Assembly: GCA_964608455.1 (NCBI GenBank)
Contig: CAZSNM010000002.1
Location: forward strand, 28,484 to 92,483
Source of the DNA: DTDX01 sp964608455
GTDB taxonomy: Archaea; Thermoproteota; Bathyarchaeia; 40CM-2-53-6; DTDX01
Direction of reading: 5' to 3'
Length of the DNA: 64,000 nucleotides
The position numbers and the translations under genes were made by a program. Under the pieces are notes generated by a model. The model did no database searches and was not told the DNA's origin. It was given only the letters and a program-made list of their open reading frames with translations. Below, one piece after another: positions 27,952 through 36,165 of the stretch (its first letter is position 1; every line of letters begins with the position of its first letter).

Positions 27952-29126
27952 TTTTTTCTAAATTTAGCTATAAAGAAACCTAACCCATGGATATGTGGAT
28001 GAAAACGTTGAAGTTTTTCAGCATTTAAAAAAAGTTGAAGTCCAGGTGAACCTAGAAAAAAATTTTGTGTTTCAATTTTTAATGAACATTCATCTTCAAC
28101 AAATTTAGCTATTTCTTCACATTCCTCAATTGTTACAGTGCATACACTATATACTAAAACACCGTTTGGTTTAAGAACTTTAGAGGCTGCTTTAATAAAT
28201 TGTTTTTGATACTCAGATAAGTTTAAAATATCTTTCATAGAGGTAAAATCAAAAAGTTTAGGTGTAACGCCTAAAGCGCTGCAGGGAGGATCAACCAAGC
28301 ATTTATCAACCCTTAAAGATGGAAAATCCTTATCGATATATCTTGAATCATGAATAATTAAAGTTGCGATTTTACAGTTTAAACGAGCTAAATTTTTTCT
28401 TGTAGTTTCTATTTTTTTCTTATTTCTATCAACACCTATAACTAAACCTTTATTTTCCATTAATTGAATTATATGAGAAAGTTTTCCTCCTGGTGCACAG
28501 CAAACATCTAAAATTTTTTCTTCAGGTTTAGGATCAAGAATTCTGCTGGTTAAAATTGCTGGAAAAGATTGAGGATATATAAAACCCTTTTTATATTCTT
28601 CAGTTTCTCTAAAACTTGGAATTTTATATTTTGAATAAAGCACTTCAACAGCTAGTCCCTTTCTAAACTGAAGAATTTGAGTTTCATTCATTCTAGCTAT
28701 TCCACTACCAACTTCTTGATTTAATTCATCAACAATTGTAACTTTATCTCCTATTTTTATTCCTTTACAATTTATAATTCCAGGAGCATATACATGAGCT
28801 CCTTGCAAAACGGATTCTGCAGTAAATTTATCAACAATCACATGTTTATCAAAAATAGGAATTTCAAAAGGTCCCTCAACAGGAATATAAAGAGCTTCAG
28901 GAATGTTTTTATCAATTTCAACTTGAAAACCTTTATTTCTTAAGGATTTTAAAACATCATTTGGATTCGCTTTTAAAGTGTTAACTCTAAAGTAATATTT
29001 TTTTCCAGGTGTTTTAAGAGCTTTAAGAACGAGCTCTAATTCATTTTGATAAACTTTTTTAAGAGCATTAATAACATCCTTAGAAAACTTCCATCTTTTT
29101 GAAAGTTCATCAATTGTTAATGACAT
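27948..29126 (-). CDS. RNA m5C methyltransferase with PUA domain (NSUN6/RsmB-like)
   Basis: This 392-residue protein has an N-terminal part, a PUA domain (about 95-165: VDKFTAESVLQGAHVYAPGI, GDKVTIVD) and a C-terminal Rossmann catalytic domain with CCAPGGKLSHIIQLM, LVDPPCSALGV (catalytic Cys in PPC) and the second Cys in VYSVCTVTIEE. The PUA-in-front order resembles human NSUN6 and archaeal homologues that methylate C72 of tRNA; the exact target is inference. Confidence 0.9.
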   Translation of the reverse strand: MSLTIDELSKRWKFSKDVINALKKVYQNELELVLKALKTPGKKYYFRVNTLKANPNDVLKSLRNKGFQVEIDKNIPEALYIPVEGPFEIPIFDKHVIVDKFTAESVLQGAHVYAPGIINCKGIKIGDKVTIVDELNQEVGSGIARMNETQILQFRKGLAVEVLYSKYKIPSFRETEEYKKGFIYPQSFPAILTSRILDPKPEEKILDVCCAPGGKLSHIIQLMENKGLVIGVDRNKKKIETTRKNLARLNCKIATLIIHDSRYIDKDFPSLRVDKCLVDPPCSALGVTPKLFDFTSMKDILNLSEYQKQFIKAASKVLKPNGVLVYSVCTVTIEECEEIAKFVEDECSLKIETQNFFLGSPGLQLFLNAEKLQRFHPHIHGLGFFIAKFRKN

Positions 29127-29128
29127 TT

Positions 29129-29626
29129 TTAAGTTAATTTAACTATGTTTACTTTTTTAGTTTCAACTTCAACTATAGCTAAAGAAGATTCACCACTTAA
29201 ATACCCGCATACTTCACCAGGATTTATAACTAGGGTTTTTCCAATTTCAGAAATATCTATTTTATGAGTGTGACCATAAGCTACCAGATTAAAAATACCG
29301 CATTCAATAATTGTATCTAAAAGATCTTTGTTTTCTCCATGAATTAAAGCTATTTTGAATCCATTAATATTTAGCTTAACGAATTCTCCTCTAATTTCTT
29401 TACCAACTTCTAAAAAAGCTTTTCTTAATAATTCTTTTTCGGCATCATTATTTCCATAAACACCAATCATTTTAGCATTTAAATTTTTAAATGAAGAAGC
29501 TACAAAAGGTGCGCAATAATCTCCACAATGTAAAACTAACTCAACTTTTTCAATATTTAACTTTTCTATAGCTTTATTTATTAACGGTAATCTATCATGA
29601 GTATCTGAAATTATTCCAATACGCAT
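29129..29626 (-). CDS. YfcE/MJ0936-type metallophosphoesterase
   Basis: This protein of about 165 residues has the calcineurin-like fold: MRIGIISDTHDRLP, LVLHCGDYCAP, VYGNNDAEKEL, LIHGEN, and VAYGHTHK, which hold the two-metal site. MJ0936 hydrolyses cyclic-phosphodiester-type substrates in vitro; the natural substrate here is unknown. I placed the start at the Met before Arg-Ile-Gly (29626); an upstream codon at 29647 would add seven residues. It lies 2 bp upstream of the m5C methyltransferase. Confidence 0.88.
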   Translation of the reverse strand: MRIGIISDTHDRLPLINKAIEKLNIEKVELVLHCGDYCAPFVASSFKNLNAKMIGVYGNNDAEKELLRKAFLEVGKEIRGEFVKLNINGFKIALIHGENKDLLDTIIECGIFNLVAYGHTHKIDISEIGKTLVINPGEVCGYLSGESSLAIVEVETKKVNIVKLT

Positions 29627-29734
29627 TTCTAATCCCCTTTTTAGCATTAAACTATGAAGCTTAAATTTATATTTTTTATCTTCTATTAATCATTAACATT
29701 ACGTTAGGAAGAAATAAAAATAAAGGCGAGAGTT

Positions 29735-30169
29735 TTGGATAGTTTTTTAGTTTCAAAAAAAGGTGTTACGCTTAAAACTTTAATAACATTCATTAAAAAA
29801 TGTGGGGAAACTGGTGAAGATGGAGCAATTGGCATTTTTCTCGGAATAGTAAGAGGAAAAACCCATCAAAAAGAAAAAGTAAAGCATTTAGAGTTTGATG
29901 CCTATAGAGAGAAGGCTGAGGAAGCATTTAAAAAAATAGCTGAAGAAGCTAAAAAGCTCTATGGAGTAAATAATATTTTAATTCATCATGTTACAGGTAA
30001 AGTCAGGGTTGGAGAAAGAATAATGATAGTGGCAGTTTCAGGAAAATCCAGAAAAAATGTTTTTCCAGCTTTAGAAGATATTGTTGAAAAAGTAAAGAAA
30101 GAAGCATTAATATGGAAAAAAGAAACTTTGGAAGATGGAAAGTCTTATTGGATTGAATATAAAGGTTAA
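29735..30169 (+). CDS. moaE: Molybdopterin synthase catalytic subunit MoaE
   Basis: MoaE, with MoaD, converts cyclic pyranopterin monophosphate to molybdopterin. The 144 residues contain DGAIGIFLGIVRGKTHQ, the family core VKHLEFDAYREKAEEAF, IHHVTGKVRVGE and the active-site end IWKKETLEDGKSYWIE. Start is TTG. No other cofactor gene is near; LarE at 31061 is a sulfur-transfer enzyme of a different cofactor. No gene in the following 159 bp, which is very AT-rich. Confidence 0.93.
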   Translation: MDSFLVSKKGVTLKTLITFIKKCGETGEDGAIGIFLGIVRGKTHQKEKVKHLEFDAYREKAEEAFKKIAEEAKKLYGVNNILIHHVTGKVRVGERIMIVAVSGKSRKNVFPALEDIVEKVKKEALIWKKETLEDGKSYWIEYKG

Positions 30170-30328
30170 TTATGAATATTAAAGGGTTTAATGAAAGGGT
30201 CAAATTTAAAATCTTTATTTTAATTCAAAATATCTTGTTACACATAAAATATCATTTTTAAAACCATATATAATGAAGCTTGATTAACAAAAACATTTTT
30301 GGAAACTAATTATAATAAGAATAATTTA

Positions 30329-30967
30329 TTAGAAGAAATTTAACGCAGCTTTATAAGAAGCTTCAATATGTTTTTTAGCATTTTTAAAAACTGGTTCTTC
30401 ATGACCAGCTAAAAGAAACTCTGCATCTAGATTTGTTAACCTTTTTAATGAATTAATTAAGGCTTTAAAGTTTCCAGTAGGCAGATCTGTTCTACCAAAA
30501 AAACCTCCGGGGAAAACTGTATCTCCTGAAAAAAGAATCTTATTTTTTTCCTCATATATACAAATGCTTCCTGCTGTATGTCCTGGTGTATGAAGAACCG
30601 TTAATTCTCCTTCACCAATTGAGATCACATTATTATCTTCAACAAATGAAGTCAATGATTTATTCGTTAAAAAGGGGAGTTTAAAATCAAGTTTATGAAT
30701 AAAGATTTTTGGTTTAAAATATCGAAGAATTTCTCTTAATCCTCCAGTATGATCAAGATGATTATGTGTTAAAACTACTTGCTCAATATTTCGTATTAAA
30801 AGCTTATCTAAATAAGGTTTAATACTGTTTTCAGTTAAACCATTTCCACAATCAATTAAAGTTGGTTTCCCCCTATTGATAATATAAATATTTGAACATA
30901 ACCCAATTCCCTGAACTAGATAAATTTCTTTAAGGGATGGATGGAAATTCTCTAGAGTAAAAAGCAT
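30329..30967 (-). CDS. MBL-fold metallohydrolase (glyoxalase II-like)
   Basis: This 212-residue protein has the metallo-beta-lactamase metal motif VLTHNHLDHTGG, then LHTPGHTAGSICIYEE and LFSGDTVFPGGFFGRTDL with the bridging Asp, and a last His in LLAGHEEPV. All dinuclear-metal ligands can be matched. The FFGRTDLP run is typical of glyoxalase II-like thioesterases, but the substrate is not predictable. Divergent from larE by 93 bp. Confidence 0.9.
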   Translation of the reverse strand: MLFTLENFHPSLKEIYLVQGIGLCSNIYIINRGKPTLIDCGNGLTENSIKPYLDKLLIRNIEQVVLTHNHLDHTGGLREILRYFKPKIFIHKLDFKLPFLTNKSLTSFVEDNNVISIGEGELTVLHTPGHTAGSICIYEEKNKILFSGDTVFPGGFFGRTDLPTGNFKALINSLKRLTNLDAEFLLAGHEEPVFKNAKKHIEASYKAALNFF

Positions 30968-31060
30968 ATTTTTAATTCCCTCAAGGCTTTTTAATAAAAG
31001 CTACATTTATTTATTTTTTATCTTTAAATAGTTTTTTAGTAATAAAGGAGATTTAAAGAA

Positions 31061-31894
31061 ATGAATGAAAACATTGAAGAAAAACTTGCTCGTTTAATAA
31101 ATATTTTAAAAAATAAAGAAAGTGTTCTTATAGCTTTTTCTGGAGGAGTTGATAGTGCTGTTGTTGCAGCTACAGCTAAAATAGCTTTAAAAAATAAAGC
31201 ATTAGCTGTAACAATAAATTCTCCGCTTATTTTACAAGAGGAAATTGAAGAAGCCATTAAGGTAGCTAGAGAAATAGAGATTGATCATATAGTTTTAGAT
31301 GGAAATGAGCTTGAAGATCCTAATTTCATCTGTAACCCAATAAACAGATGCTATTTTTGCAAAAAGAATTTGGCTATTAAATTAAAGAATTTAGCTGAAG
31401 AAAAAGGGCTTAAAAATATAGTTGATGGAACTAATATTGATGATCTTAAGGATTATAGACCTGGACGAGTAGCCTTAAGCGAAGCAGGAATAGAAAGCCC
31501 TTTAGTCGAGGCGGGATTAACAAAAAAAGATGTAAGAGAAATAGCAAGAATTCTTGGTTTATCTATAGCTGATAAGCCCTCTTCAGCTTGTTTAGCTTCC
31601 AGAATCCCTTACGGCCAAAAAATAACATTGGAAAAAATTAAAAGAATAGCTGAAGCTGAAAAAATTATTAAAGAAATAGTTAAAGTGAAACAGGTGAGAG
31701 TTAGAGATCATGAACCTATAGCTAGAATAGAAGTTGACCCAAATGAAAGAAGACTATTTTTTAATGAAAAAATTATGGATGAAGTGTCTCAAAAGATACA
31801 GAAGTTAGGATTTAAATTTGTAGCTTTAGAATTAAGCGGTTATATTCAAGGAAGCTTAAATAAAATGTTAAATAATAAAAATTCTATGCAATAA
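31061..31894 (+). CDS. larE: Sacrificial sulfur transferase LarE
   Basis: LarE is an ATP-dependent enzyme that gives sulfur from its own cysteine (or a cluster) to the pyridinium cofactor precursor of the nickel-pincer nucleotide. The 277 residues show the PP-loop AFSGGVDSAVVAA (27-39), CYFCKKNLA, VDGTNIDDLKDYRPG and the sulfur-donor context SSACLASRIPYGQKIT. The extra CYFC pair recalls cluster-bearing LarE variants. LarB, LarC and LarA are not in the window. An SD AAAGGAG precedes ATG. Confidence 0.92.
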   Translation: MNENIEEKLARLINILKNKESVLIAFSGGVDSAVVAATAKIALKNKALAVTINSPLILQEEIEEAIKVAREIEIDHIVLDGNELEDPNFICNPINRCYFCKKNLAIKLKNLAEEKGLKNIVDGTNIDDLKDYRPGRVALSEAGIESPLVEAGLTKKDVREIARILGLSIADKPSSACLASRIPYGQKITLEKIKRIAEAEKIIKEIVKVKQVRVRDHEPIARIEVDPNERRLFFNEKIMDEVSQKIQKLGFKFVALELSGYIQGSLNKMLNNKNSMQ

Positions 31895-32018
31895 AAGATT
31901 TTTCATTTGTCTTTGCAAGTTTTCTAAATATAATTTTCTTCATTTAATAATAAAAAGAAAAACAAATAAGCTTGCTTATATTTAACGTTATCAAAATTAA
32001 GTTGGGAGAAGTTTAAAA

Positions 32019-32516
32019 ATGATTGATGATGGAAGAAGCGGTAAAGTAATATTTTTGGTTCATTGTATAATTAATTCAAATTCTATTTGTATTGGCCCAA
32101 AAACTCCTAGTATATGGCCAGCTATGGTGAATGAAATTGTTGAATTACTAATGAAGAATAAAATCGGGATTATTCAATTACCTTGTCCAGAACAATTAGT
32201 TTTTGGTTTAGTACGAAATGAAGCCTCAAAAATTCAGATCGATACACCAGAATTTAGAGAATACTGTAAAAAAATAGCTGAATCAACAGTAAATTTAATT
32301 GAGGAATATATTAAAAATGGATTTAAAGTTATTGGTTTTTTAGGTAAAAGAGGAAGCCCAACCTGTAACGTTTTAGGTGAAGAAAAAGGAATTTTAATTG
32401 AAGAGTTAATTAATATGATGGATAAAAGGAAAATTAAAGTTTGCTTAATGGATTTTGAAAGAACTGAAGTTGAAAAATGTTTAGATAAATTGAGGAAAGC
32501 TATATATTCTTCCTAA
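32019..32516 (+). CDS. TudS/DUF523-related putative desulfidase
   Basis: This 165-residue protein has cysteines in HCIINSNS, QLPCPEQLVFG, and GSPTCNVLG, the spacing seen in DUF523/TudS-type proteins, where three cysteines bind a 4Fe-4S cluster for removing sulfur from thiolated nucleobases. It looks like the CD3072 branch of TudS-related proteins. Activity is inferred. SD TGGGAG precedes ATG. It stands alone after larE, with about 120 bp between, and both deal with sulfur chemistry. Confidence 0.68.
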   Translation: MIDDGRSGKVIFLVHCIINSNSICIGPKTPSIWPAMVNEIVELLMKNKIGIIQLPCPEQLVFGLVRNEASKIQIDTPEFREYCKKIAESTVNLIEEYIKNGFKVIGFLGKRGSPTCNVLGEEKGILIEELINMMDKRKIKVCLMDFERTEVEKCLDKLRKAIYSS

Positions 32517-32597
32517 AGTTAAAAACGATTGTAATTTAAAATTTAAAAAAGAATGAAGAGGTTTTTACAATTTATTTATCATTATGTTAATTTTTAT

Positions 32598-32693
32598 TTA
32601 TTTTACTTTTAACTTGTTCCTAGTTAAGATGAGTGCTATTGCTGTTGCAGCTGCGATTCCAGCTGCTCCTAACAAAATTTCTTTCTTTCCCAT
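32598..32693 (-). CDS. 31-residue single-TM peptide downstream of tbp
   Basis: A very short ORF starts with ATG at 32693 behind a near-perfect SD, GGAGGTGA, 8 bp upstream. It encodes a charged N-terminus MGKKE, an Ala/Ile/Leu-rich hydrophobic segment (ILLGAAGIAAATAIALIL) long enough to span a membrane once, and a basic tail RNKLKVK. It lies 36 bp after the tbp stop on the same strand, so it may share the tbp transcript. Function unknown; the SD and clean TM composition make chance unlikely. Confidence 0.6.
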   Translation of the reverse strand: MGKKEILLGAAGIAAATAIALILTRNKLKVK

Positions 32694-32729
32694 TTTTAAC
32701 TTTCACCTCCAATTTTTTATCTTAATAAT

Positions 32730-33332
32730 TTAAACAGGAATTAATTGAGGCTCAATTAATTCTTCTGTTTTCAAAGTTTCATGAGATATAGCTCCTTTTC
32801 TTGATAAATTCTCAAATAGAAAGGTTATCGCATGTTTAGCTTCCTCTTCGTTTTTTGCTCCAGCACAAACAATTTTTCCACTAGCAAATAAAAGCGCTGA
32901 AACCTCAGGTTTTTCCATTTTATATATTAATGCTGGAAATTGATCGGGTTCATAAATTGTTTTTTCCAATATAAATGCTGTTTTTTCTAAATCGATTTTT
33001 CCAGAAAGCTCTCCTGTAGCAACAACATTTTGAATATCTATTTTTGGTTGATTAACAATTAATAAACCATTTTGCTTAAGCGTTTCAACAATTTTAATTA
33101 TGGCTTTTTTAGCTTCCTTTTCTGATTTAGCTCCTGTACAAATTATTTTTCCTGAATTAAATATTAAAACCGATGTTTTAGGTTTTTTTAGTCGATAAAT
33201 TATTCCTGGAAACTCTTGAGGTCTATAAGCAGCACCTTGAGAAAATTTAAGTATTGTATCTAAATCTAGTTGTTGCTTTAAATCCCCTGAAGCCACAACA
33301 TTCTTTATTTCTATTGTAAATTTTGGTTGCAT
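32730..33332 (-). CDS. tbp: TATA-box-binding protein TBP
   Basis: TBP recognises the archaeal promoter with TFB. The roughly 200 residues have the two-fold repeated saddle: IKNVVASGDLKQQLDLD...FPGIIYRLKKPKTSVLIF and IQNVVATGELSGKIDLE...FPALIYKMEKPEVSALLF, each followed by SGKI(I/V)C(T/A)GAK. I prefer ATG 33332, which has SD AGGTGAGG at the right distance; GTG at 33344 lies inside that SD. A 15-residue acidic-type tail follows the second repeat. Its promoter carries a tandem repeat (33346-33361). Confidence 0.96.
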   Translation of the reverse strand: MQPKFTIEIKNVVASGDLKQQLDLDTILKFSQGAAYRPQEFPGIIYRLKKPKTSVLIFNSGKIICTGAKSEKEAKKAIIKIVETLKQNGLLIVNQPKIDIQNVVATGELSGKIDLEKTAFILEKTIYEPDQFPALIYKMEKPEVSALLFASGKIVCAGAKNEEEAKHAITFLFENLSRKGAISHETLKTEELIEPQLIPV

Positions 33333-33345
33333 CACTTTCCTCACC

Positions 33346-33380
33346 TATGTAGTTATGTAGTACAAAACTACTATATAAAT
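33346..33380 (-). promoter_or_regulatory. tbp promoter: TATA box and tandem 8-bp repeat at the expected transcription start
   Basis: On the plus strand, TATGTAGT occurs twice in direct contact (33346-33353 and 33354-33361). Upstream with respect to tbp lies the box CTATATAAAT (33371-33380; ATTTATATAG on the minus strand). A start 22-27 bp downstream of the box falls inside the repeats. This is the position of a repressor site, so self-regulation of TBP or control by a small regulator is possible (inference). Confidence 0.5.
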
Positions 33381-33412
33381 GTTTCTCTGAAGAACAAAAC
33401 TACAACTAAAAA

Positions 33413-33988
33413 TTATTTTAATTCAATAACTTTTTTTACAGCACTCCATTCAACCTCAGTATTTACACATCCATCCTTAGATAAAGCTACGCATTGAGGT
33501 ATAATTCCAAATTTTTCAGCAACAAAACCTCCTAAAATTAATTCTTTTAAACAAGCTACTCCAATACAAGCTTTAGGTTTTATCCTTTCAAAAATTTTTG
33601 AAACTATGCTTCCTCCAGAAATAAGGTAAACACCTTTATAACTTAATTTTTTAGCAAAGTTAATTATTTCCCCAAGTTTGCAATTACTGCAATTTTTGCA
33701 TTCATAACTAAATTCTTTAAATGAGGCTGGACAATTACAAGGTCTTAAACATTGAGGTAAAAGCAAAATTCTTTCTGAAAAAGGAATTTTAGAAAAAACC
33801 TTTTTATAAGCTAAGTTTTTCGTTTTCACATAAAGCGCTAACAAACGTTTTTCATCAATCCCAGATTTAGCAGCCATTTGTTCAAGCTTTACTAATGCAA
33901 TTTCCCCAATTTTACTTTCAGAAAGCTTTTCAATTAATTGAATTAATATGTTTTCTTCCTTCTTTTTCTTATTAAAAATGAAGAGCAA
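33413..33988 (-). CDS. DUF116 family cysteine-rich protein
   Basis: This 191-residue protein matches DUF116: a basic N-terminal part, then LLLPQCLRPCNCPA, CKNCSNCKLGEI, ISGGSIVSKIFERIKP, and IGVACLKELILGG. The clustered cysteines suggest zinc or an iron-sulfur centre. Bacterial and archaeal members often lie near lipoate/biotin or formyl-methionine genes, but the role is unknown. It is on the minus strand, upstream of tbp; a separate promoter for tbp lies between. Confidence 0.8.
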   Translation of the reverse strand: MLFIFNKKKKEENILIQLIEKLSESKIGEIALVKLEQMAAKSGIDEKRLLALYVKTKNLAYKKVFSKIPFSERILLLPQCLRPCNCPASFKEFSYECKNCSNCKLGEIINFAKKLSYKGVYLISGGSIVSKIFERIKPKACIGVACLKELILGGFVAEKFGIIPQCVALSKDGCVNTEVEWSAVKKVIELK

Positions 33989-34071
33989 TTCTCTTCTCCT
34001 TTTTAAATTTTAAAGCTTTACTATGTAAGAAAAGATAACTTATTTAAAAGTTTAAATACAGCTTTAAAAAT

Positions 34072-34089
34072 TATATAAGGTATATAAGG
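34072..34089 (+). promoter_or_regulatory. Tandem TATATAAGG repeat upstream of the DUF47 phosphate regulator
   Basis: TATATAAGG occurs twice back to back (34072-34080 and 34081-34089), 41 bp before the TTG start of the PhoU-like gene. Either copy may act as TATA box; the duplication may give two start sites or a control site. Seen by eye only. Confidence 0.4.
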
Positions 34090-34129
34090 TAATTAGAATC
34101 ATTATGTATATTATTACGAGGGAAAAACA

Positions 34130-34831
34130 TTGGCTGAAAAACTTTTAATTTGGTTAACTAAAAAGGGAGGAATAAATGCTCTTAAAATTCTTTCAGAGCA
34201 TTTAACAAAAGTTAATGATGCTATGGTTGAGTTTAAAGAACTTTTAAAGAATATAAGCGAAGATAAGGATAAAGAAGCTAATGAAAATATAGGCAAAATC
34301 CTTTTAATAGAGGAGGGATGCGATCATCTAGCTAGAAATATATCAAGAGAACTTCAAAAAGGTAAACTTCCACCGATAGATAGGGAAGATACACTTCATT
34401 TATTATGGAAACATGAGAAAATTATTGATTTAACAAAAGAAGCTACATTAATCCTTAAAATTATTGAGCTTGATGCTAAAGGAAAAACTCCTAAAGAACT
34501 TTTAAAAAGCTATGTAAATTTAGTTGAAAATATAATAAATGAATTAAAAGCCTACAGTTTAAGCATAAATAAAATTGCTACAAATGTTAATGAAGCATAT
34601 AAACTTAAACTTGAAGTAGAACGAATAGAGCATTTAATAGATGAAGAATACTTTAAAGTAAGAAGAGAGCTTCATTTTAAGTATGGAAACCAAATTGAAA
34701 TGCCTTTATTTATATTTCTTAAAGACCTGCTTAATATAATTGAACGCATATCAGACATAATTGAAGATAGCAGCGATTTAATTCAAGTTATAATGGCTAG
34801 AGTTTCAGCAATGCTCTTTGGCTCAGAATAG
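34130..34831 (+). CDS. DUF47/PhoU-like phosphate transport regulator
   Basis: This 233-residue all-helical protein belongs to the DUF47 family (COG1392), PhoU-like accessory proteins encoded next to PiT phosphate transporters. Visible are EFKELLKNISEDKD, EEGCDHLARNISRELQKG, then PPIDREDTLHLLWKHEKIID, and a C-terminal FLKDLLNIIERISDIIEDSS, which hold the acidic metal-binding residues. TTG start. It is convergent with pitA 52 bp downstream, so they are neighbours but not on the same transcript. Confidence 0.87.
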   Translation: MAEKLLIWLTKKGGINALKILSEHLTKVNDAMVEFKELLKNISEDKDKEANENIGKILLIEEGCDHLARNISRELQKGKLPPIDREDTLHLLWKHEKIIDLTKEATLILKIIELDAKGKTPKELLKSYVNLVENIINELKAYSLSINKIATNVNEAYKLKLEVERIEHLIDEEYFKVRRELHFKYGNQIEMPLFIFLKDLLNIIERISDIIEDSSDLIQVIMARVSAMLFGSE

Positions 34832-34883
34832 AAAAAGTTAGTTAAAACGTCCTTCCTTTATCTATTTAACTATTGCTGAGAGA

Positions 34884-35888
34884 TTAGAATATTTTTGCAA
34901 GCAAAAAGTAAGTTACGGCGCTAAACCCCATACAGAAGGGTAGTGTAGTAACCCAAGCTAGTATAACATCCCTAAACACTCGCCAGTTAACTTTTGAAAC
35001 ACCAGAGGCCACACCTACACCAGCAATAGATGAGGTAACTATATGCGTAGTGCTCACGGGTAGACCAAATAAAGAAGCTAGGAAAATAATTAATGAAGCT
35101 GAAAGATTTGCTGAGCAACCATGAATAGGCTCTAAATGAGTAACTTTTTCTCCTAAAGTTTTCACAATCCTCCAAATTTTTATATCTAAATAAGTTCCCA
35201 CGGCCATTGCTGCGGCACAAGCAATCATAACCCAATCGGGAACGTGAAATGGCGCAGCATAGTAAATTGCAAGCATCATGGCGATTATACCCATTGTTTT
35301 TTGCGCGTCATTAGCTCCATGGCTAAGACTTAAAAAAGCAGCTAAAGGAATTTGTGAATGATTAAAATATTTATTAATATTATTAGGGTTGCTGAATTTT
35401 GTTGAAATTTTAGATAAAGTTTTCATAGCAAGAAAACCTGCAAATAAACCAATTAATGGGCTTGTAGCTAAGGGAATGATAACCTTTTCAATTAATCCAT
35501 ACCACTTTACTCCATAAACGCCATAGGATGCTATTCCAGCTCCAACTAATCCACCTATTAAAGCATGGCTGGAGCTTACAGGTAATCCCCAAACCCAAGT
35601 TAAAATATCCCAAGCTATAGCGCTTATAAGGGCTGCAAAAATTAATAAAGATGTGATTTTTCCTTCGGGGATTACTTCTGTTCCTATTGTTTTTGCAACA
35701 GCAGTTCCAACAACAAATGGTCCTATAAAGTTAAATATGGCGGACATAATAACGGCAGGATGTGGTTTCAATCCGCCAGTATAAACAATTACTGAAATTG
35801 AGTTTGCTCCATCATGCCATCCATTGGCTAAATCAAAAGCCAATCCTGCAATTATTATTAGGATAAGCATTGTAAATGGATCTATCAT
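34884..35888 (-). CDS. pitA: Inorganic phosphate transporter, PiT family
   Basis: This 334-residue membrane protein is a PiT/PHO4 cation-phosphate symporter. The two inverted repeats carry the signature in FDLANGWHDGANSISVIVYT and LSLSHGANDAQKTMGIIAM, and PVSSSHALIGGLVGAG and PVSTTHIVTSSIAGVG. About ten hydrophobic segments are visible. The neighbouring DUF47 protein is the usual partner. Length is in the shorter archaeal range. Confidence 0.93.
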   Translation of the reverse strand: MIDPFTMLILIIIAGLAFDLANGWHDGANSISVIVYTGGLKPHPAVIMSAIFNFIGPFVVGTAVAKTIGTEVIPEGKITSLLIFAALISAIAWDILTWVWGLPVSSSHALIGGLVGAGIASYGVYGVKWYGLIEKVIIPLATSPLIGLFAGFLAMKTLSKISTKFSNPNNINKYFNHSQIPLAAFLSLSHGANDAQKTMGIIAMMLAIYYAAPFHVPDWVMIACAAAMAVGTYLDIKIWRIVKTLGEKVTHLEPIHGCSANLSASLIIFLASLFGLPVSTTHIVTSSIAGVGVASGVSKVNWRVFRDVILAWVTTLPFCMGFSAVTYFLLAKIF

Positions 35889-36086
35889 TTTTGTTCTTCC
35901 CTGGAATAATAATTTTATAAGGTATTTTTAGCTATATAGTAGAATAGTTTTTATTGGTTGTATTTAAATTTTAACTTTAACTAAGCTTTCAGCTTAAAGA
36001 TTAATTTAGTAAAGTGCTATATTCTCTCTATTTATAACATAATATAACATAAATATGTTAATCAAAAGTCTATGATTTAAGTAAGG

Positions 36087-36096
36087 CTTATATAAA
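36087..36096 (+). promoter_or_regulatory. Putative TATA box for hflX
   Basis: CTTATATAAA lies about 70 bp upstream of the chosen hflX ATG, within the 277-bp gap shared with the divergent pitA gene. It matches the archaeal box well. The rest of the gap is AT-rich without an ORF. Confidence 0.5.
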
Positions 36097-36165
36097 AGTT
36101 ATAGTAAAAAATGTAAACTGAATAACTTATAAATTAAGTTATTGCATAAGCTTTGTGAAAAGGAC

